A stretch of 64,000 nt of DNA, taken from NCBI RefSeq assembly GCF_030019515.1, contig NZ_JASEEQ010000010.1, positions 124,001 to 188,000 on the forward strand. The letters are read 5' to 3'. Within the stretch, counting starts at the first letter, position 1, and each line of letters starts with the position of its first letter. Made by a program: the position numbers and the translations under genes. This document shows, in pieces, positions 22,973 to 31,050 of this stretch. Under the pieces are notes generated by a model. The model searched no databases. It saw only the letters and a program-made list of their open reading frames with translations, and was not told the origin of the DNA. Source of the stretch: Nocardioides sp. GTDB lineage: Bacteria > Actinomycetota > Actinomycetes > Propionibacteriales > Nocardioidaceae.

Positions 22973-22999
22973 GGGCCCACCGATACGATCGGTGGGTCC
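22973..22999 (+). promoter_or_regulatory. hairpin in the thrS leader, overlapping a -10-like hexamer
   Basis: Arms 22973-22984 and 22988-22999 form a 12-bp stem with one G-U pair and a 3-nt loop, ending 26 nt before the thrS GTG. TACGAT (22984-22989), a good -10 hexamer, covers the loop. Either the promoter lies here, or the hairpin is an RNA element controlling thrS; the sequence does not decide. No T-box core is seen. Confidence 0.45.
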
Positions 23000-23025
23000 G
23001 TCCCGCCTGCCTCCCAGGAGCCACT

Positions 23026-25032
23026 GTGTCCGACCTGAAGATCGCCCTCACCCACGCCGACGCGCGTGAGGAGCGGACGGTCACGACGGGCACCAAGGCA
23101 TGGGAGCTCTTCCAGGACGACCCGTCGGTGATCGCCGCCCGGGTGAACGGCGCGTTGCGGGACCTCGCCCACGAGCTCGACGAGGGCGACGAGGTCGAGC
23201 CGGTGGCCATCGACAGCCCGGATGGCCACGACGTCCTGCGCCACTCCACCGCGCACGTGATGGCTCAAGCCGTCCAGCAGCTCTTCCCCGAGGCCAGGCT
23301 CGGCATCGGGCCCCCGATCGAGAACGGCTTCTACTACGACTTCGACGTCGAAACGCCGTTCGTGCCGGAGGACCTCGAGAAGATCGAGACCGCGATGCGC
23401 AAGATCATCAAGGAGGGCCAGCGGTTCTCCCGTCGGGTGACCACCGACGCCGACGCGATCAGCGAGCTGAAGGACGAGCCCTACAAGATCGAGCTGATCG
23501 GATTGAAGGGCTCGGGGGCCTCGACGGGTTCGACCGCCGAGGCCGTCGAGGGCGCGAGCGTCGAGGTGGGCGGCGGCGAGCTCACGATCTACGACAACGT
23601 CCGCCGCAACGGCGACGTCGCCTGGAGCGACCTGTGCCGCGGCCCGCACCTGCCGACCACCAAGCGGATCCCGGCGTTCAAGCTGATGCGCACCGCGGCG
23701 GCGTACTGGCGCGGCGACGAGAAGAACAAGCAGCTCCAGCGCATCTACGGCACCGCCTGGGAGTCCAAGGAGGCCCTCGAGGAGCACCTGCACCGGATCG
23801 AGGAGGCCGAGCGGCGCGACCACCGCAAGCTCGGCCGCGACCTCGACCTGTTCAGCTTCCCCGACGAGATCGGCTCCGGCCTCCCCGTCTTCCACCCCAA
23901 GGGCGGGGTCATCAAGCGGGTGATGGAGGACTACGTCCGCCAGCGCCACATCGAGGAGGGCTTCGAGTACGTCGGCACCCCGCACATCGCCAAGGAGGGG
24001 TTGTTCTACACCTCCGGCCACCTGCCGTACTACGGCGACGGGATGTTCCCGCCGCTCGACGTCGACGGCATGGACTACCGCCTCAAGGCGATGAACTGCC
24101 CGATGCACAACCTGATCTTCCGGTCGCGGCAGCGCTCCTACCGCGAGCTGCCCCTGCGGCTCTTCGAGTTCGGATCCGTCTACCGGCACGAGAAGTCCGG
24201 CGTGATCCACGGGCTGACCCGCGTCCGAGGGTTCGCCCAGGACGACTCGCACTCGTACGTGACAAAGGAGCAGGCACCGGCGGAGATCAAGCACCTTCTC
24301 GACTTCTGCCTCGGGCTGTTCCGCGACTTCGGCCTCCACGACTTCTACCTCGAGCTGTCCACCCGCGACGACTCCAAGCCCGACAAGTTCATCGGGTCGG
24401 ACGAGGACTGGGAGATCGCGACCAAGGTGCTCGAGGACGTCTGCATCGAGTCGGGCCTCGAGCTGGTCCCGGACCCGGGCGGGGCGGCGTACTACGGGCC
24501 CAAGGTCTCCGTGCAGGCCCGCGACGCGATCGGGCGGACCTGGCAGATGTCGACGATCCAGTACGACTTCAACCAACCGTCGGCGGACCGGTTCGACCTC
24601 CACTACACCGCCGCCGACGGCTCGCGGCAGCAGCCGGTGATGATCCACTCGGCCAAGTTCGGCTCGATCGAACGGTTCATCGGGGTGCTGGTCGAGCACT
24701 ACGCCGGTGCCTTCCCTCCGTGGCTCGCGCCGGTGCAGGTGCAGGCGATCCCGATCGCCGAGCGGCACAACGACTACCTCTACGACGTCGCCAAGCGGAT
24801 GCAGCGCCAGGGCCTGCGGGTCGAGGTGGACGACTCCGACGACCGGATGCAGAAGAAGATCCGCAACGCCCAGCTGCAGAAGGTGCCGTTCATGATGATC
24901 GCCGGCGACGACGACATCGCGGCGGGCGCGGTCTCGTTCCGCTACCGCGACGGCCGCCAGGACAACGGCGTCCCGCTCGACGAGGCGATCCAGCGGGTCG
25001 CCGACGCCGTCGCCAGCCGGGAGCAGGTCTAG
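23026..25032 (+). CDS. thrS: threonine--tRNA ligase
   Basis: 668 residues. Domains: N-terminal TGS (about 1-65), the editing domain with [16 protein letters not shown] near residue 75, then the class II catalytic core with motif 2 near [22 protein letters not shown] [16 protein letters not shown], the zinc cysteine in [11 protein letters not shown], and the anticodon-binding domain (from [12 protein letters not shown]). The start GTG at 23026 has AGGAG 6 nt upstream; an in-frame start 123 nt earlier would read through the leader hairpin and is rejected. It opens the conserved core cluster; the next plus-strand gene is the Ap4A phosphorylase-like HIT gene, as in mycobacteria. Confidence 0.96.
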   Translation: MSDLKIALTHADAREERTVTTGTKAWELFQDDPSVIAARVNGALRDLAHELDEGDEVEPVAIDSPDGHDVLRHSTAHVMAQAVQQLFPEARLGIGPPIENGFYYDFDVETPFVPEDLEKIETAMRKIIKEGQRFSRRVTTDADAISELKDEPYKIELIGLKGSGASTGSTAEAVEGASVEVGGGELTIYDNVRRNGDVAWSDLCRGPHLPTTKRIPAFKLMRTAAAYWRGDEKNKQLQRIYGTAWESKEALEEHLHRIEEAERRDHRKLGRDLDLFSFPDEIGSGLPVFHPKGGVIKRVMEDYVRQRHIEEGFEYVGTPHIAKEGLFYTSGHLPYYGDGMFPPLDVDGMDYRLKAMNCPMHNLIFRSRQRSYRELPLRLFEFGSVYRHEKSGVIHGLTRVRGFAQDDSHSYVTKEQAPAEIKHLLDFCLGLFRDFGLHDFYLELSTRDDSKPDKFIGSDEDWEIATKVLEDVCIESGLELVPDPGGAAYYGPKVSVQARDAIGRTWQMSTIQYDFNQPSADRFDLHYTAADGSRQQPVMIHSAKFGSIERFIGVLVEHYAGAFPPWLAPVQVQAIPIAERHNDYLYDVAKRMQRQGLRVEVDDSDDRMQKKIRNAQLQKVPFMMIAGDDDIAAGAVSFRYRDGRQDNGVPLDEAIQRVADAVASREQV

Positions 25033-25520
25033 GAGGACACCCGGACGTCCTTGACGTAGCGACGGCACGGCGAGATGTACGTCGTGCCGCCGGCCGCGAC
25101 CTCGTAGGGCAGGTCGCCGGCGTCGCGCCAGCCGTGCTTCTCGTAGAAGTGCCGCGCCCGGGCGTTGCCGACCACGACGGCGAGCCACGCCTCGGCGTAC
25201 CCCGCCGCGGCGATTCGCCGCTCGGCCTCCGCCAGCAGGGGAGCCGCCACCCCGGAGCCGTGTCGTGCGGGATCGACGAACAGCTGCTCGAGCTCGTCGT
25301 CCGCGATCATGATGAACCCGGCCAGGCACCCGTCGACCTCGGCGACCGTCGTGTCGGCAACGCGCCCGGGTGTGCGTTCCTGGAAGGCCCCGAGGGTCCG
25401 GGCGGCGGTGAGGCCGTCCGGCACGTGCCCGGCGTGGGCGAGGTGCCACCCGCGGTGCCAGATGTCCGCGGCCACCGCCATGTCGTCGGTGCGGGCGGGA
25501 CGCAGCGTCGGGTCGCTCAC
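25029..25520 (-). CDS. GNAT family N-acetyltransferase
   Basis: 163 residues from a GTG at 25520. The acetyl-CoA site is seen as [20 protein letters not shown] (motif A, with R/Q-x-x-G-x-A form RHGSGVA), followed by [19 protein letters not shown] (motif B), which is diagnostic for the family. The acceptor is unknown. The gene is wedged between thrS and the HIT gene in the opposite direction, overlapping the thrS end by 4 bp and sharing a palindromic promoter element with the HIT gene. Confidence 0.87.
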   Translation of the reverse strand: MSDPTLRPARTDDMAVAADIWHRGWHLAHAGHVPDGLTAARTLGAFQERTPGRVADTTVAEVDGCLAGFIMIADDELEQLFVDPARHGSGVAAPLLAEAERRIAAAGYAEAWLAVVVGNARARHFYEKHGWRDAGDLPYEVAAGGTTYISPCRRYVKDVRVSS

Positions 25521-25526
25521 GGGTCC

Positions 25527-25536
25527 ACCCTAGGGT
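25527..25536. promoter_or_regulatory. palindromic -10 shared by GNAT and HIT genes
   Basis: ACCCTAGGGT is a perfect 10-bp palindrome giving TAGGGT on both strands. On the plus strand it is 7 nt before ATG 25544; on the minus strand 6 nt before GTG 25520. Both transcripts should be leaderless. Confidence 0.62.
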
Positions 25537-25543
25537 TGGGCCC

Positions 25544-26068
25544 ATGACCGATCCTGCCGGCCACGCGCGCGACGGGTTCGAGGGCTTCGACCGGCTCTGG
25601 ACACCCCACCGGATGGCGTACATCATCCCGAGCCTTCCGCCCGGCGGCGACGGCTGCCCGTTCTGCGCGATGGAGCACATGGCGCCCGAGGACAGCCTCG
25701 TGGTGCACCGCGGCGAGACGTGCTTCGCCGTGCTCAACCTGCATCCGTACAACCCCGGGCACCTGATGGTGCTGCCGCACCGGCACGTCGCCGAGCTCGA
25801 GGACCTCACCGTCGAGGAGGTGACCGAGCTGATGACGACCACGCAGCAGGCGGTCCGGGTGCTGCGCGAGATCGCCGGCCCGCACGCCTTCAACATCGGG
25901 GTCAACCTCGGCGGGGTGGCGGGCGGCTCGCTGTCGCAGCACCTGCACCAGCACGTCGTGCCGCGCTGGTCCGGCGACGCGAACTTCATCACGGTCCTCG
26001 GGGGCACCAAGACGCTGCCGCAGCTGCTCTCCGACACCCGCAGGCTGCTCGCCGAGGCCTGGGCGTGA
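25544..26068 (+). CDS. HIT family hydrolase/Ap4A phosphorylase-like protein
   Basis: 174 residues. The histidine triad is QHLHQHVVPRW, with the substrate-side NLHPYNPGHLMVLPHRHVAEL and a CPFC pair near residue 38 that may bind zinc. By position after thrS and by sequence it corresponds to mycobacterial Rv2613c, shown to be a diadenosine tetraphosphate phosphorylase. It would remove Ap4A, a by-product of aminoacyl-tRNA synthetases, which fits the thrS neighbour. The stop overlaps the GTG of the next gene (GTGA). A plain nucleotide hydrolase activity cannot be excluded. Confidence 0.88.
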   Translation: MTDPAGHARDGFEGFDRLWTPHRMAYIIPSLPPGGDGCPFCAMEHMAPEDSLVVHRGETCFAVLNLHPYNPGHLMVLPHRHVAELEDLTVEEVTELMTTTQQAVRVLREIAGPHAFNIGVNLGGVAGGSLSQHLHQHVVPRWSGDANFITVLGGTKTLPQLLSDTRRLLAEAWA

Positions 26069-26838
26069 GCCTGACGCAGGACGCCGCCCTCGCCGCCCGA
26101 CTGGTCCGCGACGCCGGCACGCTCGCGGCCCGGATGCGCGCCGAGGGCCTCGACGCGGCGACGAAGACCTCGGTCTCCGATCTCGTGACGGCTGCCGACC
26201 ACGCCGCCGAGAGGCTGGTCGTGGACGGCCTCGCCGCGGAGCGTCCCGAGGACGGGGTGCTCGGCGAGGAGGGCGCGTCGCGAGCCGGTACGTCGGGCCG
26301 CACGTGGGTCATCGACCCGGTCGACGGCACCTACAACTTCGTCGCCGGCCTGGACTGGTGGTGCTCTGCCGTGGCGCTGACGGACGGCGACGACCTGGTG
26401 CTCGGGGCCGTGCACCACCCCGCGACCGGCCGGACGTACGTGGGCGGTCCCGGCTTGCCGACCACCGTCGACGGTGTCCCGCTGCCCAGGCTGGAGGATC
26501 GCCCACTCGCCACGGCATGCCTGACGACCTACCTGCACCCGCCCCGGTACGACGGGCCGGTCGGTGCGGCCTTCACCCGGATGGTCGGCGGGGCGGCGAC
26601 GCTGCGCATGCTTGGCTCCGCGTCCATGGATGCTGTGGCGATCGCGACGGGGTCGCTGCACGTGCGCTGCCAGCACTCGCTGCCGCTCTGGGACGATCTG
26701 CCCGGCGCCGCGCTGATCCTCGGGGTCGGCGGCAGCACCGCGCGTGTGCGTGCCGCAGGGGTCGACTGGGCCGCCGCCGGCGTCCCGACCGCCGTCGCCG
26801 AGGTGTGCGCAGCCCTGGCGCCTCAGGCCACCGCGTAG
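26065..26838 (+). CDS. inositol monophosphatase family protein
   Basis: 257 residues from the GTG at 26065 (GTGA overlap). The metal site is built from GEEGASRAG (the GEE motif), VIDPVDGTYNFVAGLDWW (the DPxDGTxNF motif) and WDDLPGAALIL near the C-terminus (the WDxAxG motif, with Leu-Pro instead of the usual residues). It should dephosphorylate inositol phosphate, histidinol phosphate or a related sugar phosphate. An inositol role would fit the phosphatidylinositol-phosphate synthase-like gene at 34306; histidinol phosphatase is the main alternative. The 3' end overlaps the convergent Ceo-like gene by 16 bp. Confidence 0.86.
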   Translation: MSLTQDAALAARLVRDAGTLAARMRAEGLDAATKTSVSDLVTAADHAAERLVVDGLAAERPEDGVLGEEGASRAGTSGRTWVIDPVDGTYNFVAGLDWWCSAVALTDGDDLVLGAVHHPATGRTYVGGPGLPTTVDGVPLPRLEDRPLATACLTTYLHPPRYDGPVGAAFTRMVGGAATLRMLGSASMDAVAIATGSLHVRCQHSLPLWDDLPGAALILGVGGSTARVRAAGVDWAAAGVPTAVAEVCAALAPQATA

Positions 26839-27965
26839 GGCGGCTCGGACGCGCGGCCCTGGAACGCGAGGATCGCCGGATTGACCACGTGACCGTCGCG
26901 GATCTCGATCGCCTTGTGTAGCGTCTCGTCGGCGTCCCACGCCTGCGGGCCTTCGAGCATCGGGCGCAGGAAGGGGATCAGGGCGTTGCTGTTCTCCCAC
27001 GTCGCGGAGTTCCAGAGGTACGACGGGCTGTGGTCGACCGCGTAGTACAAGACGTTGTCGCCGACGACGAACGACGGCTCGTCGAACGTGGTCGGCCGGG
27101 CCCAGCTGAAGCCCATGCCCTCGTCGCAGGACACGTCGACGATGAGGCTGCCGGGGCGGAATCCGGCCAGATCGGCGGTCTTCAGGTAGGTCAGCGGTGC
27201 GGCCGTGTCTTGGAGAGTGCAGTTGACGACGATGTCGCCCTCCGCGAGGTAGGCGGCGATCGGCTCTCGGCCGCGGTCGGTGATCACGTGGCTGAGGTGC
27301 TCGCCGTCCGGGTCGTGGTCGAACTGGCGGATCCGCACGGAGTGGATCGGGGAGCCGACGGCGGCGACGCCACGGTTGGTGAGCACCGCGACCTCGTGCA
27401 CGCCGTGGGCGTTGAGCGCCGTGACGGCGCCGCGGGCGGTGGCACCGAAGCCGATGACGACCGCGATCAGCCGCCGGCCGTAGTCGCCGGTGATCCCAGC
27501 CAGCTCCATCGCATGGAGGACCGAGCAGTAGCCGGCGAGCTCGTTGTTCTTGTGGAACACGTGCACGCCGACGTCGCCGCCCGTGGTCCAGTGGTTCATC
27601 GCCTCGAACGCGATGAGCGTCAGCTGGCGGTCGATCGCGATCTGGGTGAGCACCGGGTCCTGGACGCAGTGCGGCCAGCCCCACAGCACCTGTCCCGGGC
27701 CGAGCGCCGCCACGTCGGAGTGCTGCGGCTTGGGCAGCAGCACGACGTCCGACGTTGCGAGGATGTCGGCCCGCGAGGCGAAGCCCGCGACGTACGGCGC
27801 GAGTGAGGTGTCGCTCGCCCCGAACCGTTCGCCGTACCCGTGCTCGAGGGTGATCCGCGCGCGCAGGTCGGCCTCGAGGAGCGGAAGGTGCTCGGGGTGC
27901 AGCGGGAGTCGCTGTTCGTTCTCCTTGGCCGAGGTGCCGATGACGCCCAGGCCGCGGAGCGTCAC
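26823..27965 (-). CDS. N5-(carboxyethyl)ornithine synthase-like protein (AlaDH/PNT family)
   Basis: 380 residues. The N-terminal GVIGTSAKENEQRLPLHPEHL and GYGERFG match the carboxyethylornithine synthase branch of the alanine dehydrogenase/transhydrogenase family; the NAD(P) site is VIGFGATARGAVTALNAHG near 180, and FEAMNHW is a second branch marker. The expected reaction is reductive joining of pyruvate and ornithine (or lysine). The GTG start overlaps the stop of the small basic gene as GTGA. A saccharopine- or alanine-dehydrogenase-like activity remains possible, and no ornithine pathway gene is adjacent. Confidence 0.8.
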   Translation of the reverse strand: MTLRGLGVIGTSAKENEQRLPLHPEHLPLLEADLRARITLEHGYGERFGASDTSLAPYVAGFASRADILATSDVVLLPKPQHSDVAALGPGQVLWGWPHCVQDPVLTQIAIDRQLTLIAFEAMNHWTTGGDVGVHVFHKNNELAGYCSVLHAMELAGITGDYGRRLIAVVIGFGATARGAVTALNAHGVHEVAVLTNRGVAAVGSPIHSVRIRQFDHDPDGEHLSHVITDRGREPIAAYLAEGDIVVNCTLQDTAAPLTYLKTADLAGFRPGSLIVDVSCDEGMGFSWARPTTFDEPSFVVGDNVLYYAVDHSPSYLWNSATWENSNALIPFLRPMLEGPQAWDADETLHKAIEIRDGHVVNPAILAFQGRASEPPYAVA

Positions 27966-28096
27966 TTCTTCTTGTTCGGGTGGATGCTCTCGGACAGTGT
28001 CTGCTCGTGGCCCTTGTCGCGCTTCTCCGCGCGCTTCTCCTTGATGGACTTCGCGGACTTCTTGGACATTCCCTGGCGCGGCGACTTGTCGCTCAT
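27962..28096 (-). CDS. very small, highly basic protein
   Basis: 44 residues, 14 of them lysine or arginine in the core (SKKSAKSIKEKRAEKRDKG), ending PNKKK. The start is ATG 28096; the stop TGA overlaps the GTG of the Ceo-like gene. Such short lysine-rich proteins beginning MSDKSPRQ recur in actinobacteria as hypothetical proteins. It could bind nucleic acid or simply couple translation to the downstream gene; there is no evidence for either. Confidence 0.65.
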   Translation of the reverse strand: MSDKSPRQGMSKKSAKSIKEKRAEKRDKGHEQTLSESIHPNKKK

Positions 28097-28188
28097 GTGG
28101 GGTGCTCTCTGAGAGGAAGCCCGGACGGCTCCACACCTCGACACTACGCCCTCCACCCCCGTCCCATGCCGCGTCGGGACGGTAGTCG

Positions 28189-28232
28189 TGACGAACGGGC
28201 CCCTTCCCGCTGGGAGAGGTGCCCGTTCGTCA
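28189..28232 (-). terminator. terminator of xylA
   Basis: Perfect 12-bp outer stem (28189-28200 with 28221-28232) and an inner imperfect stem in the 20-nt loop. It lies 21 bp beyond the xylA stop in the direction of transcription. Confidence 0.75.
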
Positions 28233-28253
28233 GGGAGTATTCGAAACCGTCGA

Positions 28254-29417
28254 TCAGCGCACGCCGTAGAGGTGCTCGAGGGCGAGCTGGTCGAGCTTCT
28301 CGAAGCCCATGCCGCGCTCGGCGGCGGCGTCGGGGTCGAAGGACTCGGCACGCAGGTCGGCGACGCCCTCGCCGGCAGCGAGGGTCGACACGGCGAGCTG
28401 GTCGACGCGGGCGTCCTTGAGAGCCTGCTGCACCTCAGGGTCGGCGCGGAACGCGCGGACCTTCTCCTTGAGGATCAGGTAGTTGCGCATGCACGCCTCG
28501 GCCGAGACCCAGACGCCCTCGATGTCCTCGGTGCGCGGCGGCTTGTAGTCGAAGTGCCGCGGGCCCTCGTAGCCGCCGTTCTCGACGATGTCGACGGTCC
28601 AGAACGCTCCGCGCGCGTTGCCGGCGCCGAACCGCAGGTCCTGGTCGTAGCGCGGGCCGTGCTGGCCGTTGAGGTCGATGTGGAAGAGCTTGCCGTGCCA
28701 CAGCGCCTGGGCCAGGCCGTGGGCGTAGTTCAGGGAGGCCATCTCCTCGTGCCCGACCTCGGGGTTGAGGCCGACCATCTCGGGGTGCTCGAGCTCGTTG
28801 ATGAACGCCAGAGCGTGGCCGACGGTGGGCAGCAGGATGTCGCCGCGCGGCTCGTTGGGCTTGGGCTCGATCGCGAAGCGCAGGTCGTAGCCCTGCTCCA
28901 GCACGTAGGCGCCGAGCAGGTCGAAGGCCTCCTTGTAGCGTGACAGCGCGGACTTGATGTCCTTCGCCGCACCGGACTCGGCGCCCTCCCGGCCGCCCCA
29001 GGCGACGAAGATCCGCGCCCCGAGCTCGGCGGCGAGGTCGATCTGGTCGGCCGCCTTGCGGATCGCGAACCGGCGCACGTCGCGGTCGTTGTTGGTGAAG
29101 CCGCCATCGCGGAAGACCGGGTGGGAGAACAGGTTGGTGGTCACCATCGGCACCACCAGCCCGGTCTCCTCGAGCGCCTTGCGGAACGGCGCGAGGTGCC
29201 GCTCCTTGGTGGCGGCGTCCGCGTCGAAGGGGAACACGTCGTTGTCGTGGAAGGTCACGCCGTACGCCCCGAGATCGCTGAGCCGGTGGATGGCCTCGGC
29301 GGGCTCCAGGACGGGGCGGATCGCGGTGCCGAAGACGTCGACGCCCTGCCACCCCACGGTCCACAGGCCGAAGGTGAAGTGGTCGTCGCGGGTGGGGTTG
29401 AAGCTCGACTCGGTCAT
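28254..29417 (-). CDS. xylA: xylose isomerase
   Basis: 387 residues, the length of the class I (Streptomyces-type) enzyme. It isomerises D-xylose to D-xylulose with two divalent metals. Seen: [10 protein letters not shown] near residue 53 with the catalytic histidine, [21 protein letters not shown] with the metal glutamate and the lysine, [12 protein letters not shown], and [19 protein letters not shown] with the aspartate and histidine metal ligands. It is divergent from the xylose ABC operon across a 411-bp region with paired operators. No xylulokinase gene is in the window. Confidence 0.96.
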   Translation of the reverse strand: MTESSFNPTRDDHFTFGLWTVGWQGVDVFGTAIRPVLEPAEAIHRLSDLGAYGVTFHDNDVFPFDADAATKERHLAPFRKALEETGLVVPMVTTNLFSHPVFRDGGFTNNDRDVRRFAIRKAADQIDLAAELGARIFVAWGGREGAESGAAKDIKSALSRYKEAFDLLGAYVLEQGYDLRFAIEPKPNEPRGDILLPTVGHALAFINELEHPEMVGLNPEVGHEEMASLNYAHGLAQALWHGKLFHIDLNGQHGPRYDQDLRFGAGNARGAFWTVDIVENGGYEGPRHFDYKPPRTEDIEGVWVSAEACMRNYLILKEKVRAFRADPEVQQALKDARVDQLAVSTLAAGEGVADLRAESFDPDAAAERGMGFEKLDQLALEHLYGVR

Positions 29418-29503
29418 GGTGCCTGGTGCCTCCGGGTGGAAGGAGTGGATGGACCAACGGAACCGGGGCGGCCCAGCGGCCTGGCAGGCCAGCGGGCCCG
29501 GAT

Positions 29504-29522
29504 ATGTTGGAGGCCACAACAT
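29504..29522. promoter_or_regulatory. ROK-type operator at the xylA promoter
   Basis: ATGTTG-N7-CAACAT, a perfect dyad, overlapping a minus-strand -10-like TATGTT (29523-29518). It is followed in xylA orientation by ATATCCGG. The same GTTG-N7-CAAC core with the same flank appears at the divergent xylF promoter. The likely ligand-controlled repressor is the ROK protein at 33078. Confidence 0.6.
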
Positions 29523-29526
29523 ACTC

Positions 29527-29542
29527 GGTGACCGCGATCACA
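29527..29542. promoter_or_regulatory. CRP-like site near xylA promoter
   Basis: On the minus strand TGTGA-N6-TCACC, one base from the CRP consensus. It lies just upstream of the xylA -10 hexamer, between the expected -35 and -10. A matching site lies beside the xylF operator. Confidence 0.4.
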
Positions 29543-29735
29543 CCCAGCCCCGACGGCCGCGGGATCCGATATCGACGTCCAGGCCACGCCCCGAACCGGC
29601 CCAGCCGACGCGCGGGGAGCCTGGCTGCGGTCGCTCCGGGCTAGTCCGAACGCCCGGTTCGGTCACGTTTCGGTCACGGCCCCGCCTGCGCGCACTTGGT
29701 TTGATCGTGCAACAAAACCCGGGCGCCCGGCCCTC

Positions 29736-29764
29736 TTGCCGGGGTCGCTGCGGCTCAGTAAGTT
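29736..29764 (+). promoter_or_regulatory. xylF promoter
   Basis: TTGCCG (29736-29741), 17 nt, TAAGTT (29759-29764). The operator dyad begins within the -10, so a bound repressor would block polymerase. The transcript would carry a leader of about 58 nt. Confidence 0.6.
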
Positions 29765-29776
29765 GTCCGCCACAAC
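29762..29776. promoter_or_regulatory. ROK-type operator at the xylF promoter
   Basis: GTTG-N7-CAAC dyad with ATATCCGG following, as at xylA. Over 26 positions counted from the -10, the two promoter-operator units share 20 bases, each in its own direction of transcription. Confidence 0.6.
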
Positions 29777-29782
29777 ATATCC

Positions 29783-29798
29783 GGTGATGGTCGTCACA
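29783..29798. promoter_or_regulatory. CRP-like site in the xylF leader
   Basis: GGTGA-N6-TCACA (TGTGA-N6-TCACC on the other strand), directly after the operator and downstream of the expected start point. The position would suit repression rather than activation. Confidence 0.38.
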
Positions 29799-29828
29799 TC
29801 GTCGGGTCCAAGCCATGGAGGTCGAGGA

Positions 29829-30959
29829 ATGGTCAGGAACAAGGGGATGCGGCTCGCGTCCCTGGTGGCGGTCGGGACACTCGCGTTCGGCGCTCTCGCG
29901 GCGTGCGGGAGCGACTCCGACGGCGGTGACACCGGCAGTGAAGGCACCAGCGGCGGCAGCGAGTCGTCCCAACCGGAGGCCACCGGGAAGGTCGGCGTGA
30001 TCCTTCCGGACTCGAAGACCTCGGTCCGCTGGGAGACCCAGGATCGCCCGAACCTCGAGGCCGCCTTCAAGGCCGCCGGCCTGGAGTCGATCATCCAGAA
30101 TGCCGAGGGCTCGCCGGACACGTTCGGTCAGCTCTGCGACCAGATGATCACCGAGGGCGTCCAGGTCCTCATCGAGACCGACCTCGACCCGGATTCGGGC
30201 AAGGCGTGCATCGACAAGGCCAAGAACGCGGGCATCGCCGTCATCGACTACGACCGCCTCACCCTGGGCGGCGGCGCGGACTACTACGTGTCGTTCGACA
30301 ACGTGAAGGTCGGCGCGCTGCAGGGTCAGGGCCTCATCGACGCCCTCCAGGCCAAGGACGTGACCAAGGGGAACATCGCGTTCATCAACGGTGCCGCGAC
30401 CGACAACAACGCGACGCTGTTCAAGCAGGGCTACGAGCAGGTCATCAAGGACGACGGCAGCTACACCGTCGTCGGCGACCAGACCGGTGAGTGGGACCCG
30501 GACACCGCGGGCAAGGTCTTCGACCAGTTCTACGCCGCCCACCCCGACCTGGTCGGGCTCGTCACCGCCAACGACGGCATGGCGGGCGGCGTCATCGCTC
30601 GGGAGAAGGCCGCCGGGGTCGAGGGCAAGATCCTGGTGACCGGCCAGGACGCGACGGCCGAGGGTCTCGCCAACGTGCTGCTCGGCTACCAGTCCGGCAC
30701 CGTCTTCAAGGACACCTCGATCGAGGCGAAGGCCGCCGCCGACCTGGCGATCGCGATCATCAACGGAGAGGACCCGTCGACGATCGCGACCGGTTCGGTC
30801 AACGACTCGGTGCTCGGTGTCGACGTGCCGTCGGTGCTCGCCACCCCGGTCTGGATCACCGCCGACACCGTCAAGGACGTCGTCGCGGCCGGCCAGGCGA
30901 ACGCGGCGGACATCTGCAAGGGTATCGAGGACCTCTGCAAGAAGTACGGCGTCGCCTGA
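29829..30959 (+). CDS. xylF: xylose ABC transporter substrate-binding lipoprotein
   Basis: 376 residues. N-terminal signal ending in the lipobox LAAC (about residues 18-21), then a low-complexity Gly/Ser linker and a periplasmic-binding-protein fold of the ribose/xylose class (VGVILPDSKTSVRWE, QVLIETDLDP, VIDYDRLTLGGGADYYVSFDN, VTANDGMAGG). It delivers xylose, or a related sugar, to the permease. The start ATG at 29829 has GGAGG 7 nt upstream. A strong hairpin after the gene probably keeps it at higher level than the ATPase and permease. Confidence 0.92.
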   Translation: MVRNKGMRLASLVAVGTLAFGALAACGSDSDGGDTGSEGTSGGSESSQPEATGKVGVILPDSKTSVRWETQDRPNLEAAFKAAGLESIIQNAEGSPDTFGQLCDQMITEGVQVLIETDLDPDSGKACIDKAKNAGIAVIDYDRLTLGGGADYYVSFDNVKVGALQGQGLIDALQAKDVTKGNIAFINGAATDNNATLFKQGYEQVIKDDGSYTVVGDQTGEWDPDTAGKVFDQFYAAHPDLVGLVTANDGMAGGVIAREKAAGVEGKILVTGQDATAEGLANVLLGYQSGTVFKDTSIEAKAAADLAIAIINGEDPSTIATGSVNDSVLGVDVPSVLATPVWITADTVKDVVAAGQANAADICKGIEDLCKKYGVA

Positions 30960-30990
30960 CCGCTAGCGGTCGTCTGACAGCTTGAGAACG

Positions 30991-31020
30991 CGGGGGCCCG
31001 TCCTGCTGGGCGGGCCCCCG
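30991..31020 (+). terminator. intercistronic hairpin after xylF
   Basis: 10-bp perfect stem CGGGGGCCCG/CGGGCCCCCG with a 10-nt loop, 31 bp after the xylF stop, followed by a short T/C stretch. The operon continues 31 bp later, so it probably acts as a partial terminator. Confidence 0.65.
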
Positions 31021-31050
31021 TTCCACGATCAACCCCGGAAGGGTGAGCCA

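Larger units (their letters stand above)
29418..29828. other. divergent xylA/xylF regulatory region
   Basis: 411 bp with no gene. It holds the two operators, two CRP-like sites and the xylF promoter (all listed separately). The middle part, 29545-29730, shows no strong motif except a GGTTCGGTCACG and TTCGGTCACG direct repeat near 29656-29678. Confidence 0.6.

Noticed and set aside
22903..23025. Longer thrS with an upstream start at 22903
   Set aside because: The extra 41 residues would be read through the leader hairpin and are basic and unlike ThrRS; the GTG at 23026 has a good ribosome site.
22969..27684. A 1571-codon open frame on the minus strand across thrS and neighbours, and other long antisense frames
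   Set aside because: They mirror the codon pattern of the real genes on the other strand, show Arg/Ala/Gly-rich or valine-rich nonsense, and have no recognisable domains. Long shadow frames are expected at this GC content.
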